Of a DNA stretch of 64,000 nt, positions 1-8,549 are shown one piece after another. The stretch comes from Candidatus Binatia bacterium (lineage in GTDB: Bacteria; Desulfobacterota; Binatia; HRBIN30). The notes beneath the pieces are model-generated. The model saw only the letters and a program-made list of their open reading frames with translations, did no database searches and was not told where the DNA came from. The DNA lies in contig JAKLJW010000023.1 of the NCBI GenBank assembly GCA_023150935.1, positions 21,869 through 85,868 of the forward strand, in the 5' to 3' direction. Both the position numbers and the translations under genes were made by a program. The number at the start of each line of letters is the position of its first letter. Position 1 is the first letter of the stretch.

Positions 1-1
1 G

Positions 2-397
2 AACTGCACCAACGACCGCCAGTCGAACCTCAGCCTCGGTGACGCCTTGCGCGACGCCGCCAGCACCGTCGTCAACGCCGCTTTCCTCGGCGGAATCGAC
101 CCCACCGTCGGCGCGACATACAACGGCGGTCTGGAAAACTACCCCCGTTTCCACGAAGACTGGGGCGGACGGACTCTGACTTACAGCGGCTCCTTCGTTA
201 GCCTCGGCACCCCGGCACACCAGAACGGCGCGTGGTGTGGGACGGGCGGTACACTCACCAGCGGCTGCAACATATACAACCCGCCCACAAGGACGTGGAA
301 CTACGAGCCGAAGTTCAATGACGCAAAATACCTGCCGCCGCTGACACCCCGCTTCGTCTATGTGCAGCAGGTGCTGTTCACCGAGGACTTCAAGTAG
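2..397 (+). CDS. C-terminal end of a large surface or pilus-associated protein (partial)
   Basis: The reading frame is open from the left edge, and only the last 131 residues are visible. The TTG at 47 is unlikely to be the true start, because the same frame continues upstream with protein-like content (N-C-T-N-D-R). The visible part is rich in Gly, Tyr, Asn and aromatics (NGGLENYPRFHEDWGG, TLTYSGSFV, PPTRTWNYEPKF) and ends FVYVQQVLFTEDFK. From memory, such tails occur at the end of long exported proteins linked to PilX-type minor pilins in deltaproteobacterial genomes. That assignment is tentative. Two cysteines (CGTGG and SGCN) could form a disulfide. Confidence 0.45.
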   Translation, partial: NCTNDRQSNLSLGDALRDAASTVVNAAFLGGIDPTVGATYNGGLENYPRFHEDWGGRTLTYSGSFVSLGTPAHQNGAWCGTGGTLTSGCNIYNPPTRTWNYEPKFNDAKYLPPLTPRFVYVQQVLFTEDFK

Positions 398-483
398 GTC
401 CGCCCCGCAACAAAAGCGACCCGAACCTGTTGGCCCGCCGCGCTCGACCGTGATAAACAGCCGCGGTCCGACGGGATGCCCGC

Positions 484-768
484 ATGACGTCCGACAAGCG
501 CCTCTACTTGCGGCTCGGCGACGCCGTGCTGCACCGGGATTACGAGGAATGGGGCCTCGGCCGCGTGGTCGAGGAGATGACCTCAAACCTTCCCGGGGGG
601 ACCTGCCTTGTCCGCATTCAGTTCGCCGACGGCCGTCAGCGCACCTTCAACAACGATCTCGATAACGAGACGTGTTGCTACTACTTCGGGATTCGCAAGG
701 AGTGGCCGGACACCGCAGCACCCGATCTCTCGCAGCACCCAACGCGCCGCCGCCTGCGGCGCGGATGA
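484..768 (+). CDS. DUF3553-like small protein
   Basis: A 94-residue protein starting at ATG 484. The core RLGDAVLHRDYEEWGLGRVV followed by VRIQFADGRQRTF fits the short SH3-like DUF3553 pattern (G-D-x-V-x-H-x-x-x-x-x-WG-x-G-x-V, then a strand with a basic turn). The NDLDNETCCYYFGIR segment carries adjacent cysteines. The last 20 residues are low-complexity and basic and may be unstructured. DUF3553 proteins have no settled function; some resemble the RNA-polymerase-binding CarD/UvrD-tail fold. It stands alone, with the next gene converging on it 10 bases away. Confidence 0.6.
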   Translation: MTSDKRLYLRLGDAVLHRDYEEWGLGRVVEEMTSNLPGGTCLVRIQFADGRQRTFNNDLDNETCCYYFGIRKEWPDTAAPDLSQHPTRRRLRRG

Positions 769-778
769 CCCGGCACGG

Positions 779-1390
779 TCAGGCCCGGGGCGTACTGGCG
801 TCGAGCCGCGCCACTCCTTCCGGCGAGAGGTATTGCTCGATGTAACCGTGCAGCGCCGCAAGGGCTCGCTCCGCGTCCTTGAACACAGCTTCGCCAACCC
901 ACTCGCCGCGTATCCAGCAGTCGAAAGACGGCTCCTCTCCCAACGTAAGCTCCAGCAACCGCTCGCCCGCCGGCGTGCCCGTCACCAGCAGACGCACCGA
1001 GCGACCGCAGTCGACAATCACCCCGCGCGCGTAGGCGGGCAGCGCGACGAGCTTCTTGATGCGATCGAGTTCGCGCCCCGGATATGCCGTCTCGGCCAGT
1101 TGCACGTAACCCCACGCGCCCTCGGACGGGATCGCCGCCTCGACAACCTTTAGATTGTCGTCGCTGAGCCGCTCGCGCGCTTTTTCCTGATCGAAGTCAC
1201 GCCCCAGCTCGAAGAACTTGCTACCCGCCGGGCCCGGCAGCTGCTTCGCCTCCGGAGCCTTGTCGACGCCGGTCTTGTCAACCCACCACTTATCGGTGGC
1301 CGGTTGCGACGCCTTCTCGACCCTCGGCGGCCGGCGCCCAGACTCACGCCCGCGCGAGCCGCCGCCCGTTGATTTTGTGCCCGTCCCCAT
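779..1390 (-). CDS. hypothetical protein overlapping the metallopeptidase gene
   Basis: I do not recognise this 203-residue protein. ATG 1390 is chosen because the frame upstream of it is the Arg/Ser-rich shadow of the metallopeptidase gene. This leaves a 47-base overlap with that gene, so the two are probably translated together. The N-terminal 40 residues are Gly/Arg/Lys-rich and likely disordered. From about residue 60 it looks globular and alternates helix and strand (FELGRDFDQEKARERL, VIVDCGRSVRLLVTG, FKDAERALAALHGYIEQYL). It has no signal peptide or membrane segment. Confidence 0.55.
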   Translation of the reverse strand: MGTGTKSTGGGSRGRESGRRPPRVEKASQPATDKWWVDKTGVDKAPEAKQLPGPAGSKFFELGRDFDQEKARERLSDDNLKVVEAAIPSEGAWGYVQLAETAYPGRELDRIKKLVALPAYARGVIVDCGRSVRLLVTGTPAGERLLELTLGEEPSFDCWIRGEWVGEAVFKDAERALAALHGYIEQYLSPEGVARLDASTPRA

Positions 1391-1754
1391 ACAGCCTACG
1401 AACCATGCGGTGGGCGAACAGATCCGCTTTCGCCTCCGCATCCGCCCAGAGCACGTAGTGCCCCATCTCGTGGTACACTGTGTTGATCCAGCGTCGTTCC
1501 GAGTTGTACTTCCGACCCCGCTTCCAATTCTCCGGGTGCACGAGATGAATCTTACCGTCCTCGTACGTCTTCCCGGCGGTACGGCCCCAGTCGAGATACT
1601 CGAACCATTCGACCCGCGGCCGGCGCAGGTGGTAGAAGCGACACATCGCCCCAATGGCGCGGTTGAACTCCGCCTCCTTATGGGCGCGGAAGAACTCAGA
1701 AAGCTGATGGTCAATCAAGCGCCGCGCCCGTAGCGGCGGTAGAATCATGCGCAT
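1344..1754 (-). CDS. small HEMGH zinc metallopeptidase-like protein
   Basis: A 136-residue protein with a zincin signature: HEMGH at about residues 95-99, followed by DAEAKADLFA, where Glu107 is placed like the third zinc ligand in ExxA[ND]xFA-type peptidases (ImmA/SprT-like). ATG 1754 is preferred over an upstream GTG at 1769, because GGAG lies nine bases before the ATG. The HExxH and E-x-x-A-D spacing suggest a functional zinc site; the substrate cannot be read from sequence. The downstream 203-codon gene overlaps it by 47 bases and may be its partner or inhibitor. The XRE regulator gene at 2002-2310 lies upstream on the same strand but about 250 bases away, so an ImmA/ImmR-type pairing is only a possibility. 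Confidence 0.65.
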   Translation of the reverse strand: MRMILPPLRARRLIDHQLSEFFRAHKEAEFNRAIGAMCRFYHLRRPRVEWFEYLDWGRTAGKTYEDGKIHLVHPENWKRGRKYNSERRWINTVYHEMGHYVLWADAEAKADLFAHRMVRRLYGDGHKINGRRLARA

Positions 1755-2001
1755 GTACGCTTGCTCCACCGGGAACCACTCTCACACCGGGGCACGTGTT
1801 CCTAGTGCCCCACCCTCGGAATGTCAACGAAGTTCCGGGGGCAGCCCAGAGTCGTCTGAATTTAACGCGCACGCACAGGCACTTACAGCCCAAATCGACA
1901 ATTCACATTGCGTCTCCTGGCAGCGTCGTGAATTCCCAGCCGAATGACCTCATGACTCAGCGCCGCCCGCCGTTCAACCTGGACGACGTCCGGCCCGGTT
2001 C

Positions 2002-2310
2002 TCAACCGCTGCGCCGTTTTGCTCGATGCTTGCCCCGTTCTACCGGCTCGCGCGCCAGCCCAGATCGCCGAGCCACCGCACCTCCGGTCGTTCCCTCGGC
2101 ATCAGACTCCAACCGATAGACATCCTCCAGGTCGACGCCGAGCGCTCCGCAAACGGCCAGCGCGAGATCGAGCGGATGGTTTCCGCCATCGCGCACCAGC
2201 CGGCGAATCGTCGCGTACGGCAACCCGGAAAGATCCGACAGGTCCTGCTGTGACCAGTCACGGTCGGCTAGCGCGGCGCGCAGTCGGTTGGCGACAGCCG
2301 GGCCCTTCAT
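2002..2310 (-). CDS. XRE-family helix-turn-helix regulator
   Basis: A 102-residue protein with an N-terminal Cro/C1-type HTH: LRAALADRDWSQQDLSDLSG (helices 1-2), then LPYATIRRLVRDG as recognition helix, then LDLALAVCGALGVDLEDVYRL. The C-terminal 30 residues are basic and low-complexity. Its ATG overlaps the stop codon of the ABC ATPase gene by four bases (ATGA), so it is the last cistron of the six-gene minus-strand operon starting near 9111. It probably acts as a repressor responding to the transported or synthesised compound, but no operator is evident. Confidence 0.75.
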   Translation of the reverse strand: MKGPAVANRLRAALADRDWSQQDLSDLSGLPYATIRRLVRDGGNHPLDLALAVCGALGVDLEDVYRLESDAEGTTGGAVARRSGLAREPVERGKHRAKRRSG

Positions 2311-3029
2311 GACGCAACCCGATCCATCTCGACCACCCGCACAGCGCCGCGCGCGCCGGTCACCTCGTCGACAATGCGGCCATCGCGCAGCGTTATAATT
2401 CGATCCCCGTAGGCGGCGGCACGGACGTCGTGCGTGACCATCACCACGGTGCGCCCTTCTCGGTCGACCGCGCCGCGCAACAGTTCGAGAATCTCATCCC
2501 CGCGGGCCGAGTCGAGGTTACCCGTCGGCTCGTCGGCGAGCACCACTTGCGCATCCGTCGCCAACGCGCGAGCGATGGCGACGCGCTGCATCTCGCCCCC
2601 CGAGAGCTCACTGGGATAGTGCCGTGCTCGGTGCGTCATGGCCACCGCATCGAGCGCACGGGCAACCCGTTCCCGCGTTTCGCGCCGGCTGCGCCCGTCG
2701 GCGCGCAGCGGCACCGCTACGTTCTGTTCCGCGGTGAGGGTCGGCAGGAGGTTGAAGAACTGGAAGATCACCGTCACCGTGGACCGGCGCAGCCGTGCCA
2801 ACTGCCGATCCGCAAGCTGGGCTACGACAGATCCGGCAACGCGGACCTCTCCTTCGTGCGGCGCGTCGAGTCCGGCGATGAGGTTCAACAGCGATGACTT
2901 ACCTGAGCCGCTCGGACCCATGACGGCAAGGAATTCCCGCCGCCGCACCCACAGCGAGACCTCTCGCAACGCCCACACGGCACCCGGACCGTCTCCATAA
3001 CGTTTCGACACCGAATCCAGTTCTATCAT
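2307..3029 (-). CDS. ABC transporter ATP-binding protein, LolD/MacB type
   Basis: A 240-residue ATPase with Walker A GPSGSGKS at 38-45, a Q-loop in IFQFFNLLP (about 88-96), signature LSGGEMQ at 142-148 and Walker [10 protein letters not shown] at 162-170, followed by THD for the switch histidine. The short length and FQ-F-N-L-LP Q-loop are typical of ATPases that drive FtsX-fold permeases such as LolCDE and MacB. ATG 3029 overlaps the permease stop by four bases. A longer frame to 3185 is only overlap with the permease gene. It is expected at the inner face of the cytoplasmic membrane, powering mechanotransmission rather than passage through the membrane. Confidence 0.92.
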   Translation of the reverse strand: MIELDSVSKRYGDGPGAVWALREVSLWVRRREFLAVMGPSGSGKSSLLNLIAGLDAPHEGEVRVAGSVVAQLADRQLARLRRSTVTVIFQFFNLLPTLTAEQNVAVPLRADGRSRRETRERVARALDAVAMTHRARHYPSELSGGEMQRVAIARALATDAQVVLADEPTGNLDSARGDEILELLRGAVDREGRTVVMVTHDVRAAAYGDRIITLRDGRIVDEVTGARGAVRVVEMDRVAS

Positions 3030-5602
3030 GTCGCTTCTCCGTCTGTGTTTCTCCCGCGCACGGCGCGCCCGTTTCGGCGCGTCGCCAGTCGGGCCGGCAT
3101 CAACCCGGCGGCGGCCGACAGCAGCAGCGCCCCCAGGCAGAGCTGCACTGCCGTCGGCGTCGGGAACAGGTATTGAAAGCGCCAACCATTCACCATCGGG
3201 ACCGAGTGCTCGACGATGATGCGCGAGATCAATGTTCCGGCAGCCAACCCGGCTACAACGCCTACCGCACCGAGCAGCGCCCCCTCCGTAACGATCGCGG
3301 CGCCGATCTGCGTGGGCGTCAACCCCACCGCGCCGAGCACGTTCAACTCCCCACGCCGGTCAAGGATCGCCGCGAGAAGAAAGTTGGTTACGCCGACGAA
3401 AGAGATCGTCAGCGCCACCAGCATCAGCACGTAGGTTAGAGAGAATACCTGTACGACCAGTTCGGCAACGTTGGCTCGGAACTCCGCGGCAGTAACGGCG
3501 TAAAGGCCGTGCGTGCCTGCGTATGCCGCCTGGATGGCTGTCCGTACGTCACGGACCCGGTCCGCGGACTCGACCCACACGAACACCGCATTAACCAACG
3601 GATCGCGCCAGAGATCCCGGTAAAGACTTCGGGTCACGCCAATGCCCCCGAGGTCACCATTTTGGAAATCCGAGACCACGCCGAGCACACGGAACGAACG
3701 CTCGCCGGACGGTGTCGCCAGCTCCAGAGTGTCGCCGCGCCTTACCCCGCGACGGTGCGCCAGCTTCTCGTTCACGACGACACCATCTCCGGCCCAGAAC
3801 GCGGCGGCGATCGCACTCCAGTCGCCGTCGGTGCGCGGCAGGCCACGGGTCGCCGGATCGACGCCCTCGACGACGATCGGACCGCCGTCGTAAGTGGCAC
3901 GCAGCACACGCACGCCCTGCACCTCGCGCACCCCCGGCAGAGCGGCAATTCCGGCCACGACCTCGTCCGCCACCGCCGGGCTGGTCACGAAGCTCACCGT
4001 CCCGGTCCCGGCTGTCACCACCAGATCGCTCCGATAGTATCCATCGAGCCAATCGAGCCAGGAACGCTGCAGGCTCTGCACGAGCGCCGCATCGGCGAGA
4101 GTCCAGCCGAGACCCATGACGATCGCCGCCACCACCGCAATCGCCCCGGCAGGGTTACGACCCAGAGAACCGCCGGCAAGCAGCGCCGTCGTCCCGCGGC
4201 TCCACCCCCCACACACCGAGGCGAGCGCACCCAGGACCGCCGCCAAAGCCGGCGACAACCACGCCACACTGACCAGAACGAGGCTATTAAGAACGAATAT
4301 GTAGGTCACCAACGCGGTAAAGCCGAGCCGCGACGGCGCCGCCCAGATCAGGAAGGCCGCTGCCAGCAACCCACCTGTAGCGACAAGGATACTGGCGCGA
4401 ATCTGAACGCGCACGCCGCGTTGCGTGGGCATCCCACGCAGGGCGCCGGCGAGAGCCTCGGTCACAATGCTCCGCGCCGCGAGCAACGTCGCCGCCACCG
4501 CCGTCACGATCCCGACCGTAAAGCCCACCAGCAACGTCGTCGCCGATGCCGTGGCCGACTCGATCGGCAAACGAATCCAGGCCGTCACCACCGTCCCCAC
4601 GGTCGACATCGCGGCCCGGGCAAGAATTTGTCCCAACACCAACCCTAGCGCGGAGGAGCCGGCGGCCAACACGATCGCTTCGGTCGCCAGCCACGTGAAC
4701 ACCCGCCGGCGTGAGACGCCCAGTGCATGCAGCAAGGCGATGTCGCGGCGCCGTTGTGCCACCGATACGGTCGTGGTGTGGTAAATGATGCAGAGGCCGA
4801 CGATCGCCCCAACCAGGCCGGCCAAAGCAAGCGTAACCCGGAACGAAAACAGCAACTCCTCGGCACGCGTCCGCTGCGCCGACGCGGATTCGACCTTGCC
4901 CACACCGTCCACCTGAGCCCCGACCGCATTGCGCACCGTCTCCGCGTCCGCACCTTCGGCGACCTCGATCTCGATACGATCGACTTTGTCGCCCGTATCG
5001 AGAAGGCGTTGTGCGGCAGGAAGGTCCATCATCGCCACCGCCCCGCCGAACAGAGCTGCCGGACCGTTCGCATCGGCCAGCCCGCGCACCACCAGCGTGC
5101 GCCTACCCCGGGGGCTCATGACGTCGAGACGACCACCGAGCTCGAGACCGTGCCGCTCCGCGAAGGGACGCGGCAGGACGATCGAGTCCGTCTGATTGAG
5201 GAACTCGATCTCGTCTCTCAGCTCGATCGCGCTGCGCGGCAGTTGGGTCTCGTAGGGATTCTCGCCAAGCAGATCGAATCCGAACACGGCGAGCATATCC
5301 CCCGGCGAGTCTGCCAGACCAACGAAACCCTCCGACACAGCGGTAACCCGACGCACGCCAGCCACCGCGCCCAGGGTGTCGACCAGGGCTCCAGGAACCC
5401 CGGCCGCATCGCCGGTGACGTGCAGGTTCGCCCGACCCGTGGTGGCGTCGACAGTCCGCCGAAACGCACTCAGCACGGCGTCCGTGACCGCGTCCGTCGC
5501 GATAATGGCCCCGACGCCAAGCGCGATACCGAGGCCGGCCAGCAGCGTACGTGCGCGGTGGTGCCGCAAGTGCGGCCACGAGAGTTCGCGAAGCATCCAC
5601 AT
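3026..5602 (-). CDS. FtsX-type ABC transporter permease with two FtsX units
   Basis: An 858-residue membrane protein: an N-terminal transmembrane helix (about 18-40), a periplasmic MacB-like region (45-250), three helices of the first FtsX domain (255-390), a second helix and periplasmic region, and a last FtsX domain with LAAILDRRGELNVLGAVGLT near 770. FtsX-type signatures include RRRDIALLHALGVSRRRV. This two-unit single-chain layout matches the family once called YbbP/LolC-like, where one chain forms the full permease. It sits nine bases after the reductase stop and overlaps its ATPase gene. Neighbouring prenyl-lipid genes suggest a lipid-linked substrate; this is inference. Confidence 0.9.
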   Translation of the reverse strand: MWMLRELSWPHLRHHRARTLLAGLGIALGVGAIIATDAVTDAVLSAFRRTVDATTGRANLHVTGDAAGVPGALVDTLGAVAGVRRVTAVSEGFVGLADSPGDMLAVFGFDLLGENPYETQLPRSAIELRDEIEFLNQTDSIVLPRPFAERHGLELGGRLDVMSPRGRRTLVVRGLADANGPAALFGGAVAMMDLPAAQRLLDTGDKVDRIEIEVAEGADAETVRNAVGAQVDGVGKVESASAQRTRAEELLFSFRVTLALAGLVGAIVGLCIIYHTTTVSVAQRRRDIALLHALGVSRRRVFTWLATEAIVLAAGSSALGLVLGQILARAAMSTVGTVVTAWIRLPIESATASATTLLVGFTVGIVTAVAATLLAARSIVTEALAGALRGMPTQRGVRVQIRASILVATGGLLAAAFLIWAAPSRLGFTALVTYIFVLNSLVLVSVAWLSPALAAVLGALASVCGGWSRGTTALLAGGSLGRNPAGAIAVVAAIVMGLGWTLADAALVQSLQRSWLDWLDGYYRSDLVVTAGTGTVSFVTSPAVADEVVAGIAALPGVREVQGVRVLRATYDGGPIVVEGVDPATRGLPRTDGDWSAIAAAFWAGDGVVVNEKLAHRRGVRRGDTLELATPSGERSFRVLGVVSDFQNGDLGGIGVTRSLYRDLWRDPLVNAVFVWVESADRVRDVRTAIQAAYAGTHGLYAVTAAEFRANVAELVVQVFSLTYVLMLVALTISFVGVTNFLLAAILDRRGELNVLGAVGLTPTQIGAAIVTEGALLGAVGVVAGLAAGTLISRIIVEHSVPMVNGWRFQYLFPTPTAVQLCLGALLLSAAAGLMPARLATRRNGRAVRGRNTDGEAT

Positions 5603-5611
5603 CTCGCCGTC

Positions 5612-7489
5612 CTATCCGCGTACCGCGCCCGGAACATGCATCAGCGCGCGCCATGCAGCGAAGAGGCCCGCCGCATCTCGAGCCAAGTACTCCGCCATGG
5701 GCACGTCCCCCGCGGACGCCGCGGCATTGCCCCCTTCCGCAGTCACCGTGTGGGCCGCCGCCACCTGCGCCGCCGCGCCCCTCATCCACGCCGGCAAGGT
5801 CGAACCCGGGCCACCGACCGCAACGCCTGCTGCGGCCATGAACAAAGCGACGGCTCCGCTCGACTGACGGGTTCCGCTCGCGGCGTCGATGGCCGCCGCC
5901 CGCAGAAAGCGCCGGGCGGCTCCGCCAACCGCCACAGCCTCGGCTTCGTCGCACGCGTACAAACGGCGCAGCGCCTCGGCGGTCAGCGCGTCCGCCAACG
6001 CCAGCGCTACCGTATTTCTCCCCCACGTACCGCCCTCGGAACTGCTCCTGTGCGGTAGCAGATCGCGGTGCAAGGCCGCCACGGCCTCCACTATTTCAAC
6101 CACGACCAGCAGATCCTTTACGGGCATGCGCAACGGCAGTTGCGCCGGCTCCAGGCATCCCGCCGCTGCGATTGCAAACGCGGCGCTCCACCCCAGCCCA
6201 CTGCGTGGGTCGATCACGATTCCCGCCAGCAGCTCCCCGAACAGCGGCCGCATGCGTCGGCCCACCGACACAACGCCATCCATCACGGAGCACATGTCCA
6301 GGAGCCCGGACCGCGGCCCCGGCGCAGTGCCCACGCCACCGCAGCGAGGCAAATTGTCCCAGACCAAGCCGCGCAGGGCACCGCCGACCAGCCCGGTCCC
6401 TCCCGTCACCGCGTCGGCCCCCCGCCCAAGGAACAGGTCCGCGTGCTCGTACAGCGCACGCAGCGCCGGACGTAGCGCCGGACGCCCCGGGAAGAGGCGC
6501 GCGAGTTCGCCGGCGTATCTTCGGCCCGCCCCGTCAGGGTCATCGGCAAGCAGCCGGCCAGCCAGCTCTCCGGACTCCAGCGCGGCGGCGATGCCCTCTC
6601 CCGTAAACGGGTTGGCGAGTCCGGCCGCGTCACCTACCGCCAGGAGGCCGGACTCCGAGTCGACCAGTGGCTCCACGGCTATGGGTGCAGACGATACCGG
6701 CCCGAGCGGACGCAGGGCGCCGAGCCCGACGCCAGGTCCAACGGTCAAGAGGAACTCGCGCAACACGGAGCGCAGCGAGACCGCACCGATGGCCGCCGAA
6801 CGGAAGATCCCAACACCGATATTCCAACACCGCTCGGCAGCCGGGAAGGCCCAGACATAGCCGGCGTAAACCCGTCCGTGAATGCGCACCGGGAAGAAAA
6901 TCCGCAACTCGCGCCCGGTCCCGTCGTCGCTGGCGAAATACCCCCGCGCCGCGATTCCCCACCCGACATGGGGCATCTTGGAACGTGGCCGCAGGAGTTG
7001 CGCTGTTCCTCCCGACCCGGTGGCAATGACCACCGCTCTTGCCCTTACGCGCACCCCCTCTCCGCCCGGCCCCAACGTGACGCCGCCGTAACCGTCGGCC
7101 CCAATCTCTATGTCTCGGGCCGCGGCCGTGACAACGTCGGCGCCGGCCGTCTGCGCGGCCGCCACCAGTCGCTGGTCGAGTTCCGAGCGCCTTATAACGC
7201 TTCCCCAACCCGGGCCGTCGTGGGTTCGGAAATCCTCGTACCACGCCTCGCCGCCGGGCTGCCGCACGAAGCGCGTGCCGACAACACGCCAACCCAAAGG
7301 CTCCAGCACCCCCATACGTCGCAACGCCGCTATGCCCCGCGGGCTCACGGCATCGCCACAGGTCTTCTCTCGGGGAAATCCACTGCGATCGATCAGCAGC
7401 ACCCGCCGACCGGCGGACGCCGCGTGGAAAGCTGCCGCGCTGCCAGCCGGCCCGGCTCCCACAACCACCGCATCATACAAACGCGACAT
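5612..7489 (-). CDS. geranylgeranyl-reductase-family flavoprotein fused to a degenerate prenyl-synthase domain
   Basis: A 625-residue fusion. Residues 1-390 are an FAD-dependent reductase of the geranylgeranyl reductase/FixC family: dinucleotide motif VVGAGPAGSAAA at 9-20, FPREKTCGDAVSP at 38-50 and the C-terminal flavin motif GDAAGLANPFTGEGI near 290-305. Such enzymes saturate prenyl chains. Residues from about 395 resemble an all-helical polyprenyl synthase: VEIVEAVAALHRDLL and later WGRNTVALALADALTAEALR align with helices around the first Asp-rich motif. However, the DDxxD is reduced to R-D-L-L-P and the RRG that normally follows is lost, so this half should be inactive. GGAG precedes ATG 7489, which overlaps the synthase gene by 17 bases. 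Confidence 0.85.
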   Translation of the reverse strand: MSRLYDAVVVGAGPAGSAAAFHAASAGRRVLLIDRSGFPREKTCGDAVSPRGIAALRRMGVLEPLGWRVVGTRFVRQPGGEAWYEDFRTHDGPGWGSVIRRSELDQRLVAAAQTAGADVVTAAARDIEIGADGYGGVTLGPGGEGVRVRARAVVIATGSGGTAQLLRPRSKMPHVGWGIAARGYFASDDGTGRELRIFFPVRIHGRVYAGYVWAFPAAERCWNIGVGIFRSAAIGAVSLRSVLREFLLTVGPGVGLGALRPLGPVSSAPIAVEPLVDSESGLLAVGDAAGLANPFTGEGIAAALESGELAGRLLADDPDGAGRRYAGELARLFPGRPALRPALRALYEHADLFLGRGADAVTGGTGLVGGALRGLVWDNLPRCGGVGTAPGPRSGLLDMCSVMDGVVSVGRRMRPLFGELLAGIVIDPRSGLGWSAAFAIAAAGCLEPAQLPLRMPVKDLLVVVEIVEAVAALHRDLLPHRSSSEGGTWGRNTVALALADALTAEALRRLYACDEAEAVAVGGAARRFLRAAAIDAASGTRQSSGAVALFMAAAGVAVGGPGSTLPAWMRGAAAQVAAAHTVTAEGGNAAASAGDVPMAEYLARDAAGLFAAWRALMHVPGAVRG

Positions 7490-8549
7490 GGCCCGCTCCG
7501 CACCTGCCCGCCATCGGCACTTCGAGACCAGGTCCCGGTATCGCTGCCGTCGCTTGCCCGGCCAACCCCTGGCGCAACACCCCCTCGGTCAAGCTCTCAA
7601 GCTCCGTCAGGGCGCATCCATGGGACGACACCGCACGGAGCGCTCCGATCGCCTCGTCAGTCCAACGCCGTAACTGTGCGACGGCGGCGCTAACCCCACC
7701 CCCCGCTCGGATCGCCGACACGATGTCATCGACATCGGGCTGCGACTCCCCCCGCGCCCGTTTACCAAGGGCACAACGCAACACGGTCGAAGAAAGCCCA
7801 CGGCCTGCGAGGGCATACACCACCGGCAGCGTGTAAACACCGTCGCGCAAGTCGGCCCGCGGTGCTCGCCCCAGCTCCGCGGCCGGAGCACACAGATCCC
7901 GAAGATCGTCGGCCAATTGATAGGCCAACCCCAGGAGACGACCGAAGCGCGTCAGTTTCGCCACGCTCACGGTGTCGAGGCCGCCCAGCCAACCCCCGAG
8001 CCGCGTCGCCAACTCGAACAAGCTCGCCGTCTTGTCTCGCATCACCCGTAGCCGGTCGCGCACCGACACACGTGGCTGCCCAATCAACTCGAGCTCTCGC
8101 AACTGCCCACGGCAAAGGCGCTGCCCGGCGCGCCCCACGGCTCGCCGCATCCCCACCGGGAGCTCGGCCAGCAGCTCGACGCTGGCATACAGCAGCTCCG
8201 ATCCGGCTAGCGCCGCTGCCGCCGTGCCCACGCTCGCATGAACGCTCGGCTGCCCGCGCCGCTCCTCCGCTTCGTCGACGATGTCGTCGTGGTACAGCGT
8301 GGCCTCGTGCAGCAGCTCGATCGCCGCCGCCGCGCGCACCACCGCGGGCCCCATGCCGCCACCGCCAAGCCTCGCCGACAACAGCAACAAAGCGGGACGC
8401 AGACGCTTGCTGCGCACCGAGAGCAACTGCGCGTGCAATGCCCGCCCAGCCTCGGCCGAGCAGCCCACCCCACGCAGCAAGCCCTCAACCTCCGCAAGGG
8501 CCTGCACCACGCCCGCGTCCCTCAACCAGGCATGCCTATTTGTGTCCAC
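7473..8549 (-). CDS. polyprenyl diphosphate synthase
   Basis: A trans-isoprenyl diphosphate synthase of 358 residues. It carries the first Asp-rich motif in YHDDIVDEAEERRG (Asp 88, 89, 92) and the second as QLADDLRDL (Asp 214, 215, 218), plus the SKRLRP substrate-binding segment near 47-52, so it should bind Mg-diphosphate and be active. It condenses isopentenyl diphosphate onto allylic primers; chain length cannot be read reliably. GTG 8549 is preferred (AAGGGGG ten bases upstream); GTG 8579 would add ten basic residues. It overlaps the PadR gene by 14 bases and the reductase fusion by 17, so product and modifying enzyme are made together. Confidence 0.88.
   Translation of the reverse strand: MDTNRHAWLRDAGVVQALAEVEGLLRGVGCSAEAGRALHAQLLSVRSKRLRPALLLLSARLGGGGMGPAVVRAAAAIELLHEATLYHDDIVDEAEERRGQPSVHASVGTAAAALAGSELLYASVELLAELPVGMRRAVGRAGQRLCRGQLRELELIGQPRVSVRDRLRVMRDKTASLFELATRLGGWLGGLDTVSVAKLTRFGRLLGLAYQLADDLRDLCAPAAELGRAPRADLRDGVYTLPVVYALAGRGLSSTVLRCALGKRARGESQPDVDDIVSAIRAGGGVSAAVAQLRRWTDEAIGALRAVSSHGCALTELESLTEGVLRQGLAGQATAAIPGPGLEVPMAGRCGAGHVAFV

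Noticed and set aside
3509..4648. A 379-codon plus-strand frame inside the permease gene
   Set aside because: The minus strand encodes an unmistakable FtsX permease; the plus frame is His/Arg/Pro-rich, as expected of a high-GC shadow.
4727..6058. A 443-codon plus-strand frame across permease and reductase genes
   Set aside because: It runs through the gap between two real minus-strand genes and has no recognisable domain.
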